A stretch of DNA of 64,000 nt from positions 806,001 through 870,000 of the forward strand of contig JAEURQ010000002.1 of NCBI GenBank assembly GCA_016788425.1, in the 5' to 3' direction. Source of the DNA: Chthonomonas sp. (GTDB lineage: Bacteria; Armatimonadota; Fimbriimonadia; Fimbriimonadales; Fimbriimonadaceae). Positions within the stretch are counted from its first letter, which is position 1; the number at the start of each line of letters is the position of its first letter. The notes below the pieces were generated by a model that saw nothing but the letters and a program-made list of their open reading frames with translations, did not search any database and was not told the DNA's origin. The position numbers and the translations under genes are program-made. This document shows positions 41,781 to 50,870 of the stretch, piece by piece.

Positions 41781-43870
41781 GATTTGACCTTACCCGGCCC
41801 GCGTGCGAGAAAACTAGCCAGTAGGATCGCCAGCATTCCGCCGCACGCCAATTGGAATCCTTTGTCCATGCCTGGCGCACGATAAGTGAACACAACTTGG
41901 TCGCGGCTCGCGGCGTTCGGGGCCGTGAGCCAGGTTCCGGGCGGCAGTTCAGTGGGCGTCCCATTGACTGTGAGGCTCCAGCCGGGCAGGTTGCGCTCCC
42001 GCACCGTCATCGGCCCGGTCGCGCGAAGTTCCCACCTTCCCGCGGTTGTTCGAAGCACCTCGCCGCCGGTTACGATGCCGGGTCCGGGAATGCGAATATG
42101 CTCGCCCTTGCCGTCGGGATTCGCACGGAAAACGTGCGTCACACCCAAGTCGGCGAGAGATTCAGGCAGGGCGGTAGACCGCGTCAGCAGCAAGTTGCCA
42201 TTCTCCGGCGGCGGCTCGGCTACACCCTTGAGCAAAGCAACCGTGTCGGCCGACATCAGGCTATCGTATCCGGCGATGTCGCGGATGCCGTAGAGCGAGC
42301 TGAGGTTGCCGGGCATGGTCGCCTTGGGCGTCACGTACAGGTTCCACTTATCGTTGATCCAAGCGACCCGTTCCAACGGCGCAACGTCGGGTGCGGTTGA
42401 TAAACTTCGAGGCAGGGTGACCGAGGTCATCCGATCGAACATGAAAAGGACCACCGCGGCGTTAAGCAACCGAAGCGGAAGCCAGCCACCATTCAACATG
42501 AAGTGCCACATCCCGAAGCCCCATGCGAGCGGTGCGATGATGAACAACGGATGCCAGCCGAGTTCGCGCATGAAGACAAAGTGGCAAAGCGTCGCCAGTC
42601 CGCAGAGCCCCCAGAAGATCGAACTCCGCTTGTGCAGACCCCGCCCCGTCGCGGTGGTCGCCACAATCACCCCGCCGATGAGAAACAGCACTCCCGCCCG
42701 CCCTGGCGAACCTGTGGAGGACCAGCCGGGCACGGCAAAGTACATCAGCCGCTGCAAGAACGTGGGCGCCATCAAGAGCAGCGACAACAGCATGAGGCCA
42801 AAGCCAAATCGCACCGCGAGCCGGGATCGTTGTCGCAACGCGACGACGCCGGCCAACACCACAAATGTGAGTCCAAAGGCGCTTTCGGCGAAGTTCCCGC
42901 CTCGCTTAAGAAACGGCAACCAGGTCGCCCCAACCTTCTCGGGCAAGCCCTCAAAGGCGATTTTCACGCCGGGCCGGCCCAATACGCGCGGCTCCAGCAG
43001 CGCGGGTAACTCGCGCGCGGTGATGGAGGAAGCCTTGTACGCCTCGTAGCCCTGCTCAGAAGCCGCTCCCGCGCGGTGGCTGATCTTACTAAACTCGAGC
43101 GCTGGCAGCACTTGCGGCATGGCGAGCAATCCGCCGCCGACCGCCGCCAAAACGACCCACGCGGCCCGAATCCGCGCAACCCTCAGGTGCGTCAACCCGA
43201 AGCAAAGGACGGCGAGCAAGCCGTAGCTCGCAAACTGCAGGTGCCCTGAAAGCAGCATCATGCCGATGCCAAGTCCGACCCAAGCGGGCGAGCCGCGACC
43301 CCGGCACGCCTGCCTCACCCAAAACAGCGTCATCGGAATCCACGCGACGGTGTAGACCACGCTGGGCAGAGGGCTCCAAGCGGTGAGGAAAGGCGACGCC
43401 GCGAACGCGAGACTGAAGATTTCGGCGTAAACCAAACGCGCTCGCATGCTCAAGGCCAGCGCGCGCATCCCTAAGTAACACAAAAACAGATGGAGCGCCA
43501 GCAAAATGCGCATCGCCAAATCCCATGGCACATGCAGGACGCCAAGCAACACGTGCGGCGGATAGAGTCCCGCCGATTGAGAATTCGCGAGCAGCGGCGT
43601 GCCGGCGAGCTGATAGGGGTTCCACTGCGGAATCTCGCCGTGGGCCCACGATTCTAGGACGAGCTTGCGCCAAGGTTGAAACTGCAACACGCCATCGGCT
43701 TCCAGCACGTTCCAGGGTCGCTTTTGGTCGGGTTCCACACCGCTGTTCACGACCATCGGCATGATCTTGTCGGTCGGCCCGTAGTGAAACGACGGCGTGA
43801 TGAGGACGATGATGTACAGGATCGCCAAGGCGATCGCGAGAGTTGGGACAAGCTGGTTCTGTCTAGTCAC
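41777..43870 (-). CDS. YfhO-like polytopic membrane protein
   Basis: About 697 residues with roughly 12 hydrophobic helices and a C-terminal non-membrane beta domain (about 520-680). The loop after the first helix (FQPWRKLVLESWAHGEIPQW, then NPYQLAGTPLLANSQSAG) is typical of YfhO/GT-C-like membrane proteins, some of which glycosylate teichoic acids or lipids. Glycosyltransferase function is plausible but unproven. The GTG at 43870 is chosen because it overlaps the TPR gene stop (GTGACTAG) and starts just before the first helix. Confidence 0.78.
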   Translation of the reverse strand: MTRQNQLVPTLAIALAILYIIVLITPSFHYGPTDKIMPMVVNSGVEPDQKRPWNVLEADGVLQFQPWRKLVLESWAHGEIPQWNPYQLAGTPLLANSQSAGLYPPHVLLGVLHVPWDLAMRILLALHLFLCYLGMRALALSMRARLVYAEIFSLAFAASPFLTAWSPLPSVVYTVAWIPMTLFWVRQACRGRGSPAWVGLGIGMMLLSGHLQFASYGLLAVLCFGLTHLRVARIRAAWVVLAAVGGGLLAMPQVLPALEFSKISHRAGAASEQGYEAYKASSITARELPALLEPRVLGRPGVKIAFEGLPEKVGATWLPFLKRGGNFAESAFGLTFVVLAGVVALRQRSRLAVRFGFGLMLLSLLLMAPTFLQRLMYFAVPGWSSTGSPGRAGVLFLIGGVIVATTATGRGLHKRSSIFWGLCGLATLCHFVFMRELGWHPLFIIAPLAWGFGMWHFMLNGGWLPLRLLNAAVVLFMFDRMTSVTLPRSLSTAPDVAPLERVAWINDKWNLYVTPKATMPGNLSSLYGIRDIAGYDSLMSADTVALLKGVAEPPPENGNLLLTRSTALPESLADLGVTHVFRANPDGKGEHIRIPGPGIVTGGEVLRTTAGRWELRATGPMTVRERNLPGWSLTVNGTPTELPPGTWLTAPNAASRDQVVFTYRAPGMDKGFQLACGGMLAILLASFLARGPGKVKS

Positions 43871-44213
43871 AGTAAATGGCTTGCTGTTGCGCCTTTTCGT
43901 GCCCTGGGTTTTGCCGCAGAATCTCGCGCATTTCAGCGCACGCCTCATCCATCATGCCGAGCATCATGTAGGTCATCCCGAGGTCGTAGCGGGCGTCTAG
44001 GTGGTTGGGGTTGATGACCACCACCTTCTTCAGCGTCTCGGCGGAACCATCAAAGTCGCCGTCGCCAAACTGCTGCACGAGGCCAAGCTGCCACAGCGCA
44101 TCTGCGTGATTGGGGTTGCCAGCCAGCACCTGGCCAAGCAACTGCCGCGCCGTTTCGTAGTCACCGTTATACCGAGCATCAAATGCTCGCTGATAGATTT
44201 CGTCCGCACTCAT
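43863..44213 (-). CDS. TPR repeat protein
   Basis: About 116 residues made of three TPR units: ADEIYQRAFDARYNGDYETA, ANPNHADALWQLGLVQQFGD-type and INPNHLDARYDLGMTYMMLG. A scaffold or partner-binding role, target unknown. ATG at 44213 chosen because the first TPR begins directly there. It is in one unit with the YfhO-like gene and clpS. A TATAAT at 44246-44251 upstream could be its -10 box. Confidence 0.75.
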   Translation of the reverse strand: MSADEIYQRAFDARYNGDYETARQLLGQVLAGNPNHADALWQLGLVQQFGDGDFDGSAETLKKVVVINPNHLDARYDLGMTYMMLGMMDEACAEMREILRQNPGHEKAQQQAIYCD

Positions 44214-44263
44214 GGAGGAAGCCCAACATCCTTTGCGCTGGCATGGGATTATACACACAGACA

Positions 44264-44296
44264 AAGAAATTCCGTGGGGATTCCACGGAATTTCTT
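44264..44296 (-). terminator. Terminator after ftsH
   Basis: A perfect 14-bp stem, arms 44264-44277 and 44283-44296, with a 5-base loop. On the minus strand it is followed by TTTGTCTG. It isolates ftsH from the TPR gene. Confidence 0.88.
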
Positions 44297-44300
44297 AGGG

Positions 44301-46253
44301 TCAGCCAATCGTTCCCGGGTTCAATTTCGGGGGTGGCGAAGGCTGTGCGGAAGATTCAGTTCCATCCGGGCTTGCGGCTTCGCCTTCGGCGGGAGCGGTT
44401 GAAACCAGTGGTTCCGGCGGCGGCAGGGTTTCGCCTGCCATGACCTTGAGGAACTGCTCGCGGTCGAGCGTTTCGTGCTCGAGCAATGCTTCGGTGAGCG
44501 CGTCAACTTTCGCCCGATTCGCCGTAAGAATCCGCGTCGCGACGTCGTGGCAGTTGTCCACAATCGCCTTGATTTCTTCGTCAATCTGGCGGGCAACTTC
44601 TTCCGAATAATCGCGCTCTTGGTAGACGTCGCGGCCAAGGAACGGATTGCTTGAGTTGCGGCCAATCGCCAGCGTGCCCAGCTTTTGGCTCATCCCGAAC
44701 TGGGTGACCATTGCCCGAGCGATTGCGGTGACGCGCTTGAGGTCCGAAGTCGCGCCTGTCCAGCGCTCGCCAAAGACCACTTCTTCGGCCACGAGTCCGC
44801 CAAGCGACATCGAAATGTCGTCCAGCAGTTCGCTCTTGCTTTCCGAATATTTTTCAAGTTCGGGCAAGCTCCACGTAATCCCGAGCGCGTGACCGCGCGG
44901 CAAGATTGTGACCTTGTGAATCGGGTCGCAGTGCTCCAGGAGTTCCCCGACCACCGCGTGGCCGGCTTCGTGCACGGCCGTAAGCTTGCGATCCTTCTCG
45001 ACCATCTTACGGGAAAGGCGAGCCGGGCCCACCATCACGCGGTCGAGAGCCTCCTCAATCTCGCTGGGCGAAATCTTGGTCTTGTTGCGTCGGGCGGCCA
45101 GCAACGCACTCTCGTTGAGCGCGTTGGCGAGGTCGGCGCCAGTGAAGCCCGGCGTTCGCTTGGCGACCGTCGCGAAGTTAACTTCGGCGGTAAACGGCTT
45201 GCCCTTGGCGTGGACTTGCAAAATCGCTTCGCGGCCCTGCGCGTCGGGTGCATCCACCACCAGTTGGCGGTCGAAGCGGCCCGGACGAAGGAGCGCCGGA
45301 TCGAGCACGTCGGGTCGGTTAGTGGCGGCCACCATGATGACGCCGCTGTTGGCGTCGAAGCCATCCATTTCGACCAGAAGCTGGTTCAGCGTCTGTTCGC
45401 GTTCGTCGTGACCGCCGCCGAGACCTGCGCCTCGCTGGCGACCCACGGCATCAATTTCGTCGATAAAGATCAGACAAGGACGGTGCGCCTTCGCCGTTTC
45501 GAAGAGGTCGCGAACCCGTGCGGCACCCACCCCGACGAACATTTCGACGAAGTCGGAACCGGAGATGTGGAAGAACGGGACCCCTGCTTCGCCGGCAATG
45601 GCGCGAGCAAGGTGGGTCTTCCCGACGCCGGGAGGGCCCGTCAGCAGAATGCCCTTGGGAATGCGCGCGCCGAGCGCAACATACTTCTTCGTATTCTTGA
45701 GGAAGTCAACCACTTCAGCCAGTTCTTGTTTGGCTTCTTCGATCCCAGCAACGTCATCAAAGGTGATCTTGGGACCGTTCTCGCCGACGCGTCGGGCGCG
45801 GCTGCGACCAAAGTTCATTGCCTGGTTGCCGCCATTTTGGGCGGGCCGGATGAAGAAGAAATAGATAAGCGCCAGGATGACCAGCGGCACGAGCACCGTG
45901 CTGAGGATCACGCCGATGACTTGCGGGCCTTGCGAGGGAGTCTTGTAGTCCGGTTCGACGCCGGCCGCTTCCAGCTTGGCGGCAATCGCTTGGCCACGAG
46001 CCGAATCCGAAGCAACCGCGGTCGTTTCGTAGGACTCGCCGCTCATCAGCTCGCCGGTGATTTTGCTCCCTTCCCAGGTCGCCGTCTTGATTTCCTTCTT
46101 TTCGACGGCGGTCGTGAATTCGCTGGTTTTGAGTTCGCGAGTCTTGCTACTGCTAAAGCCCAGACCGTTGCCGCTGCCAAGCGCGTTCATCAAAATGATC
46201 GCGGTCAGCACAACCAGCAGGGACACAATAAATGTTCGTGGTGCCTTGTTCAA
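44301..46253 (-). CDS. ftsH: ATP-dependent zinc metalloprotease FtsH
   Basis: About 650 residues. It is a hexameric membrane AAA+ protease that degrades membrane and regulatory proteins. Two membrane helices (about 8-24 and 115-135) flank a periplasmic domain. Walker [10 protein letters not shown], Walker [13 protein letters not shown], the SRH region [19 protein letters not shown] and the zinc site HEAGHA follow. The C-terminus is Pro/Ser-rich. The TTG start at 46253 has GGAG five bases upstream and gives a normal N-terminus; an open frame continues 20 codons more. Preceded by tilS on the same strand, a widespread neighbourhood. Confidence 0.95.
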   Translation of the reverse strand: MNKAPRTFIVSLLVVLTAIILMNALGSGNGLGFSSSKTRELKTSEFTTAVEKKEIKTATWEGSKITGELMSGESYETTAVASDSARGQAIAAKLEAAGVEPDYKTPSQGPQVIGVILSTVLVPLVILALIYFFFIRPAQNGGNQAMNFGRSRARRVGENGPKITFDDVAGIEEAKQELAEVVDFLKNTKKYVALGARIPKGILLTGPPGVGKTHLARAIAGEAGVPFFHISGSDFVEMFVGVGAARVRDLFETAKAHRPCLIFIDEIDAVGRQRGAGLGGGHDEREQTLNQLLVEMDGFDANSGVIMVAATNRPDVLDPALLRPGRFDRQLVVDAPDAQGREAILQVHAKGKPFTAEVNFATVAKRTPGFTGADLANALNESALLAARRNKTKISPSEIEEALDRVMVGPARLSRKMVEKDRKLTAVHEAGHAVVGELLEHCDPIHKVTILPRGHALGITWSLPELEKYSESKSELLDDISMSLGGLVAEEVVFGERWTGATSDLKRVTAIARAMVTQFGMSQKLGTLAIGRNSSNPFLGRDVYQERDYSEEVARQIDEEIKAIVDNCHDVATRILTANRAKVDALTEALLEHETLDREQFLKVMAGETLPPPEPLVSTAPAEGEAASPDGTESSAQPSPPPKLNPGTIG

Positions 46254-46312
46254 TCTAACTCCAGGGGAAACCCACTTCGTAATACGCGTGTGGGGTACGG
46301 CGTGTTCTTGCA

Positions 46313-46318
46313 ATTATG
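46313..46318 (-). promoter_or_regulatory. -10 box CATAAT of ftsH
   Basis: Minus strand CATAAT in the tilS-ftsH gap, giving a leader of about 50 bases that contains the SD GGAG. Confidence 0.5.
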
Positions 46319-46383
46319 ACCGCTCGCACCATTACCAGGTTCACCTAGCCTAGTTTTCGGCGGAAATTGGCCGCTTCCTCACG

Positions 46384-47766
46384 CTAATCTAGCGGGGAAA
46401 ACCGGACCAAAAGACCCTTTTGCGAGGTGGGCGTCACCTTCACTCGGTCGGCCATCACCACTCCCGGCACCCAAATCGGCCCGACTAAGTCACAGAGAAT
46501 CGGGAGCCGGGCCCGCGCGTGGGTGCTCAGCTTCGCCTCGCCGAGAGCATCGCTCAGCAGCCGTTGGCCGCTCATGCCCAGCGGGACAATCTTATCGCCG
46601 GACTCTTGCGAGCGGAAGTAAAGGTTGCCTTTGATCGCCGCGGCATTAAGCACGATTTCCATCGAGCCCCGCTCGCGTTGGTGGTCCGTAGGGTCGCTCG
46701 GCAACGCCGTAAACTTCCAACCGAACTCGTCGCTTTCGGTTTCGCCCGGCACGGTCAACGGGAACCGGAACGGCGATTCGCGTTGGCAAAGTTCAACCAG
46801 CAACCGCTCATCGTCCACGATAAAGCTGAGCAAGCCGTCCTCCGTTGTCACGCTGCCACGTTGACCCTGGGCGAGCAACTGTTCGACCGCCATTACTTGT
46901 TCGTAGCTGGCGTTCGCGCCGAAGAACTCGGCGAGCAACCGCACGGCGCGGCGCATCAACACAGCGGGGTTTGCCCGCAGCACCTCGACTTTCATCGCGA
47001 CTTCACAATCCTGGGTCAGAAACCCGAGCCGCCCATTAAGAGGGATCTCCGCCGCGACCAGCAGACGCGCCGCGAGCCCATTGAGGAACTCGTCCTCCTC
47101 GGCGACCAACTCGCTCAGCCGCACTAAAGCCAGGTCCGCGCCGGGGTGCACGAGCCGAAGCTCCGGCACCACCCTTTCGCGCACCCGAACCCTCGCCATG
47201 TCAATGTCGGCGTTGGCCGGATCATCGTGAAACCACAGCCCGCGCGATTCGCAGAACTCGCGCGTCTCGGCTCGAGAAAACCCGCGCAACGGCCTCACCA
47301 AGTGATCGCGAGTCCACGGAATCCCGGTCAAACCCTTCATGCCGCTACCCCGCGCCATGCGAAACAGCATGGTTTCAATATGGTCGTCTTGCGTGTGTCC
47401 GGTGGCAACGGTACTGACGCCAAGTCGAGCGCAGGTTTGTCTTAAGAACTCCTGGCGGGCGAGTCGCCCGGCTTCTTCCAAGCCGATCTTGCGGGCCGCG
47501 GCCATGCCTGGAACATCGGCGCGGCCGCTTACAAAAGGCACCCCAAGCTCGGTCGCATAAGCCTCGGCCAGCGCCAGCTCGCGGTCGGCCTCGGCCCGCA
47601 TCCCGTGATGCAAGTGGGCGGCTACGCAGGAGACGCCAGATTCAACGAGTAGCGTCAGCAGGGCCGTGGAATCCGCCCCTCCGCTGTAGGCCACCACCAC
47701 TTCTCGCGCGGGGTCGAGCTGGCCCCACCGCTCAAAGTCGGCGCGAAAGGAGTCCAGGGTCAGCAT
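46384..47766 (-). CDS. tilS: tRNA(Ile)-lysidine synthase
   Basis: About 460 residues. It modifies C34 of tRNA-Ile(CAU) to lysidine so the tRNA reads AUA. PP-loop motif VVAYSGGADSTALL (about 23-36), the VATGHTQDDHIETMLFRMAR segment (about 120-139) and the RPLRGFSRAETREFC loop are diagnostic. A TilS substrate-binding and C-terminal domain follow (to 460). The ATG at 47766 is preferred over a start 17 codons upstream because TAAACT lies seven bases before it and the PP-loop spacing becomes normal. Confidence 0.92.
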   Translation of the reverse strand: MLTLDSFRADFERWGQLDPAREVVVAYSGGADSTALLTLLVESGVSCVAAHLHHGMRAEADRELALAEAYATELGVPFVSGRADVPGMAAARKIGLEEAGRLARQEFLRQTCARLGVSTVATGHTQDDHIETMLFRMARGSGMKGLTGIPWTRDHLVRPLRGFSRAETREFCESRGLWFHDDPANADIDMARVRVRERVVPELRLVHPGADLALVRLSELVAEEDEFLNGLAARLLVAAEIPLNGRLGFLTQDCEVAMKVEVLRANPAVLMRRAVRLLAEFFGANASYEQVMAVEQLLAQGQRGSVTTEDGLLSFIVDDERLLVELCQRESPFRFPLTVPGETESDEFGWKFTALPSDPTDHQRERGSMEIVLNAAAIKGNLYFRSQESGDKIVPLGMSGQRLLSDALGEAKLSTHARARLPILCDLVGPIWVPGVVMADRVKVTPTSQKGLLVRFSPLD

Positions 47767-47773
47767 CGGGCTT

Positions 47774-47779
47774 AGTTTA
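47774..47779 (-). promoter_or_regulatory. -10 box TAAACT, 7 bases before tilS start
   Basis: Minus strand TAAACT, spacer AAGCCCG, ATG at 47766; no SD. Confidence 0.6.
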
Positions 47780-47822
47780 CTTTCTGGCGGTAACTGGCAC
47801 GGCCAGCGGACGTCCATGGAAT

Positions 47823-49391
47823 ATGGGCTTCTTACCAGCTGTCGTTCTTTCGTCGTTCCTCGCGCCCGCCGCGGACATCGTTAAGCCGGAGATCACCTCG
47901 GTCTCGATGTTCAAAAATGGCTACGCATTCCTCACTCGCAAGATCGCGGTGAAGAATGGCGAAGCGAACATTATCGAAGTGCCGCAAGCCTCGCTAGGTA
48001 CGCTTTGGTTTTGGTCGCCGGAAGGACAAATCGACTCAATCGTCACGAGCGAAGACGTCACCTCCAAGGAAACCGACACTCCGCACGAAAGCCTCGCCTC
48101 GATTCTTGAGGCCAACAAGGGCCGCATGGCAAACGTCAGCTACATGGCCTCGGGCAAAGCCGAAATGGCCGCGGGCCAAGTACTCAGCTGCTCCAATACG
48201 ATTCTTGTGATGAAGGCCGGTGAAGGCACGCTAGCGATCCCGGTGAGCATGATCTCGCAGGTCTCAAGCCCCGATGCCAGCTTCGCGTGGTCGCGCAAAA
48301 TCAAGCAGGAATCCACTCGCAAGTTCTACAAGATCATGGCGAGCAAAACCACCAAAACGGTGATGATGATGTCGCTGGAGCGCGGCCTCACTTGGGCGCC
48401 CGGCTATGCGCTCGACATCAGCAAAGAAGACAAGATGACGGTGGCGAGCAAGGCCACAATTCTCAACGAACTGGCCGACATGGATAAGGTCGGCGCGCGC
48501 TTGATCACCGGTTTCCCGAATCTTGAATTCAAGGATATTCTCGACCCGTTCTCGGCGGGAATGAACCCCGACCAGTGGCTCGGGAGTCTCTCTGGTGGCC
48601 AGCCCGGCGGTGGGTTCGGCGGCGGCCGCGGAGGTCGCGCGGCGGAGATGATGACTCAAAACGCCTACGCGCCTAAGATGGATGCCGACGTGAACTGGGG
48701 CGGCTCGTCCGATAACACGGCGGGCGGCGAGCAAATCGGCGACCTGTTCTTCTACGACCTCGACAACTTCTCCAGCAAGCGGGGCTCGCGGCACTACCAA
48801 AACCTGTTCCGCTTCGACACCGACTACAAGCACGTCTACACCTGGGAAATTCCGGACATGGTGGACGCGGGCGGCAACTATCGCGGTATTCAGCCGAACG
48901 AAGTGAGCGAGGTTTGGCACAACCTGCGCTTCAAGAACGCCTCGAAGCGACCGCTGACCACGGGTGTCGCCACGATCTTTAGCAAGGGCGAACTGCTCGG
49001 CCAAAGCATGCTGCAGTACTGCATCTCGGATGGGGACTGTGAGGTGCGCATCAACAAGGCATTGGCCGTGCGCGCCGAAGCAACCGAAGAGGAAGTCGAG
49101 CGCGTTCGCGGGGCCATCAAGGATCGCTACGAAAACCCCCGCTACGACCTCGTGACGGTCAAGGGCGTCTTGCTCGCCAAGAACGGCCTCAAGGAAGATA
49201 TCGCCCTGGAAGTCAGCAAGAGCCTGACCGGCGAAATCGTGTCCAACTCGCCCGACGGCAAGGTCACCAAGACCACCAAGGGCCTGCGCCAGGTGAATTC
49301 GACTTCGGTCATCAAGTGGGCGCCAAAGCTCAAGCCAGGCGGTTCGCTGCAACTGGAATACACGTACAAGTTGTACGTCCCCGCGAGCTAG
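47823..49391 (+). CDS. Exported protein of unknown function with DUF4139-like features
   Basis: A 522-residue protein with a signal peptide (about 1-16, cut near APA). The N-terminal beta-rich part (VSMFKNGYAFLTRKIAVKNG, VPQASLGTLWFWSPEGQID) and the C-terminal part ending in WAPKLKPGGSLQLEYTYKLY resemble the DUF4139/mucoidy-inhibitor-like group, but I am not certain. A Gly-rich linker (GGQPGGGFGGGRGGR) sits near residue 256-272. Function unknown. The ATG at 47823 has no clear SD. The D-aminoacylase-like gene follows with its own promoter. Confidence 0.65.
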   Translation: MGFLPAVVLSSFLAPAADIVKPEITSVSMFKNGYAFLTRKIAVKNGEANIIEVPQASLGTLWFWSPEGQIDSIVTSEDVTSKETDTPHESLASILEANKGRMANVSYMASGKAEMAAGQVLSCSNTILVMKAGEGTLAIPVSMISQVSSPDASFAWSRKIKQESTRKFYKIMASKTTKTVMMMSLERGLTWAPGYALDISKEDKMTVASKATILNELADMDKVGARLITGFPNLEFKDILDPFSAGMNPDQWLGSLSGGQPGGGFGGGRGGRAAEMMTQNAYAPKMDADVNWGGSSDNTAGGEQIGDLFFYDLDNFSSKRGSRHYQNLFRFDTDYKHVYTWEIPDMVDAGGNYRGIQPNEVSEVWHNLRFKNASKRPLTTGVATIFSKGELLGQSMLQYCISDGDCEVRINKALAVRAEATEEEVERVRGAIKDRYENPRYDLVTVKGVLLAKNGLKEDIALEVSKSLTGEIVSNSPDGKVTKTTKGLRQVNSTSVIKWAPKLKPGGSLQLEYTYKLYVPAS

Positions 49392-49403
49392 TCGCCCGCC
49401 AAG

Positions 49404-49409
49404 TAAACT
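49404..49409 (+). promoter_or_regulatory. -10 box TAAACT, 6 bases before amidohydrolase start
   Basis: TAAACT, spacer CCGGTC, ATG at 49416; no SD. Confidence 0.6.
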
Positions 49410-49415
49410 CCGGTC

Positions 49416-50870
49416 ATGCTTTTGCTGGCCGGAGTTTTTCTTGCTAAATCCACCCTCATCATCAACGCCACGGTGATCGACGGCACCGGCTCGAAACCCA
49501 AATCGGCCAGCGTGCGGCTGCTCGACGGCAAGATCAATGCGGTCGGCAATCTCAAGCCCATCGAAGGCGAAACCGTCGTGGACGCAAAGGGCCTCGTGGT
49601 CGCTCCCGGATTCATTGATGCGCACAGTCACGCGCTTGGCGGCATCGCCGACGAACCAACCTCCCTCTCGCAACTCACGCAAGGAATCACCACCGCGGTG
49701 GTCGGTCAAGATGGCGGCTGGAGCAAACCGGTAGCCGAAGAAATGGCCGACCTGGACGGCATCAAACCGAGCCTCAACTTCGCATTTTTCAGCGGACACG
49801 GCGGCTTGCGGCGTCGCGTCATGGGCGAGGACTACAAGCGCGTGGCCAACCCGATGGAGCAAGGCATCATGCGCTCGCTGCTGGCCGACGACATGCACGC
49901 GGGCGCGCTTGGGCTGTCGAGCGGGCTCGAATACGACCCCGGCTACTACTCCGACACGGCAGAACTTGTGAGCCTCGCGCGGGTCGCGGGCGAGGCAGGC
50001 GGCATTTATATCAGCCACATCCGCGATGAAGCCGACAAGTCGTTCGAAGCGTTTGCCGAAGTTGCCCAGATTCGCGACCAGGCCAACGTGCGCACCCAGA
50101 TTTCGCACATCAAACTGGGCACCCAAAAAGTGTGGGGCCGAGCCCGCGACGTGGACGCTTTTCTCAACCAGGAAGGCGTCACCGCCGATGTCTATCCGTA
50201 CCTCTATTGGCACAGCACCATCGCCGCGCTGTCGCCCAGCCGCGATTGGGCCAATGCCGCCATTTGGGTCCAAGGTCTGGCCGATGTCGGCGGCCCGCAG
50301 AATGTCCGGCTGGTGGGCTACACCCACGAGCCCACGTGGGTCGGCAAGAACCTCGCCGAGATCAGCGCCCTGACCGGGAAGTCCGCCCCCGCCCTGATTC
50401 AAGAGATTCTCGAGAAAACCGAGGGGCCGACCGGCTCGGGCTCGCAGCATGTGGTGGTCACGGCCATGACCGAACCCGATCTGGAGCACTTCATCCAGCA
50501 TCCCAAAATCATGTTCTGCAGCGATGGCGCGATCGGCGGACGTCACCCGCGAGGCGCGGGCAGCTTCCCTAGGATTCTCGGACGCTACGTCCGCGAGCGC
50601 AAAACCATAAGCCTGAGCGAGGCGATTCGCAAGATGACTTCCCTGCCCGCCCGCACCTTTTTGCTCAAGCGGCGTGGCGAACTTAAACCCGGTTTCGCGG
50701 CGGATGTCGTGCTGTTCGATCCGAACACGATTAACGACCGCGCTACTCCGGAGAACCCCACCGAACTCAGCGTCGGCGTGAATTCGGTGTGGGTCAACGG
50801 CGAGCGGGTGCTGGCCGACGGTAAGTCAACCGGCACCCGCTCGGGTGTTGTCATTCGCCGCGCGAACTAG
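49416..50870 (+). CDS. N-acyl-D-amino-acid deacylase family amidohydrolase
   Basis: A 484-residue metal-dependent hydrolase. The N-terminal beta domain has INATVIDGTGSKP; the barrel carries VAPGFIDAHSHA (about 63-74, metal His pair), GALGLSSGLEYDPG, YISHIRDEAD, TQISHIKLG and FCSDGAIGGRHPRGAGSFPR near 368-387. The latter and the closing KMTSLPARTFLLKRRGELKP are typical of D-aminoacylase/DAN enzymes. A hydrophobic start (MLLLAGVFLAKS) may be a weak signal peptide. Substrate would be an N-acyl-D-amino acid, perhaps from peptidoglycan; inferred from family. Stop interlocks with ugd (CTAG). Confidence 0.87.
   Translation: MLLLAGVFLAKSTLIINATVIDGTGSKPKSASVRLLDGKINAVGNLKPIEGETVVDAKGLVVAPGFIDAHSHALGGIADEPTSLSQLTQGITTAVVGQDGGWSKPVAEEMADLDGIKPSLNFAFFSGHGGLRRRVMGEDYKRVANPMEQGIMRSLLADDMHAGALGLSSGLEYDPGYYSDTAELVSLARVAGEAGGIYISHIRDEADKSFEAFAEVAQIRDQANVRTQISHIKLGTQKVWGRARDVDAFLNQEGVTADVYPYLYWHSTIAALSPSRDWANAAIWVQGLADVGGPQNVRLVGYTHEPTWVGKNLAEISALTGKSAPALIQEILEKTEGPTGSGSQHVVVTAMTEPDLEHFIQHPKIMFCSDGAIGGRHPRGAGSFPRILGRYVRERKTISLSEAIRKMTSLPARTFLLKRRGELKPGFAADVVLFDPNTINDRATPENPTELSVGVNSVWVNGERVLADGKSTGTRSGVVIRRAN

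Noticed and set aside
44685-46319. Long plus-strand frame opposite ftsH
   Set aside because: FtsH motifs on the other strand are unambiguous, and the frame has no recognisable product.
48264-50546. A 760-codon open frame on the minus strand
   Set aside because: It lies opposite the unknown exported protein and the D-aminoacylase-like gene; the latter has all family motifs. The product is low-complexity shadow sequence.
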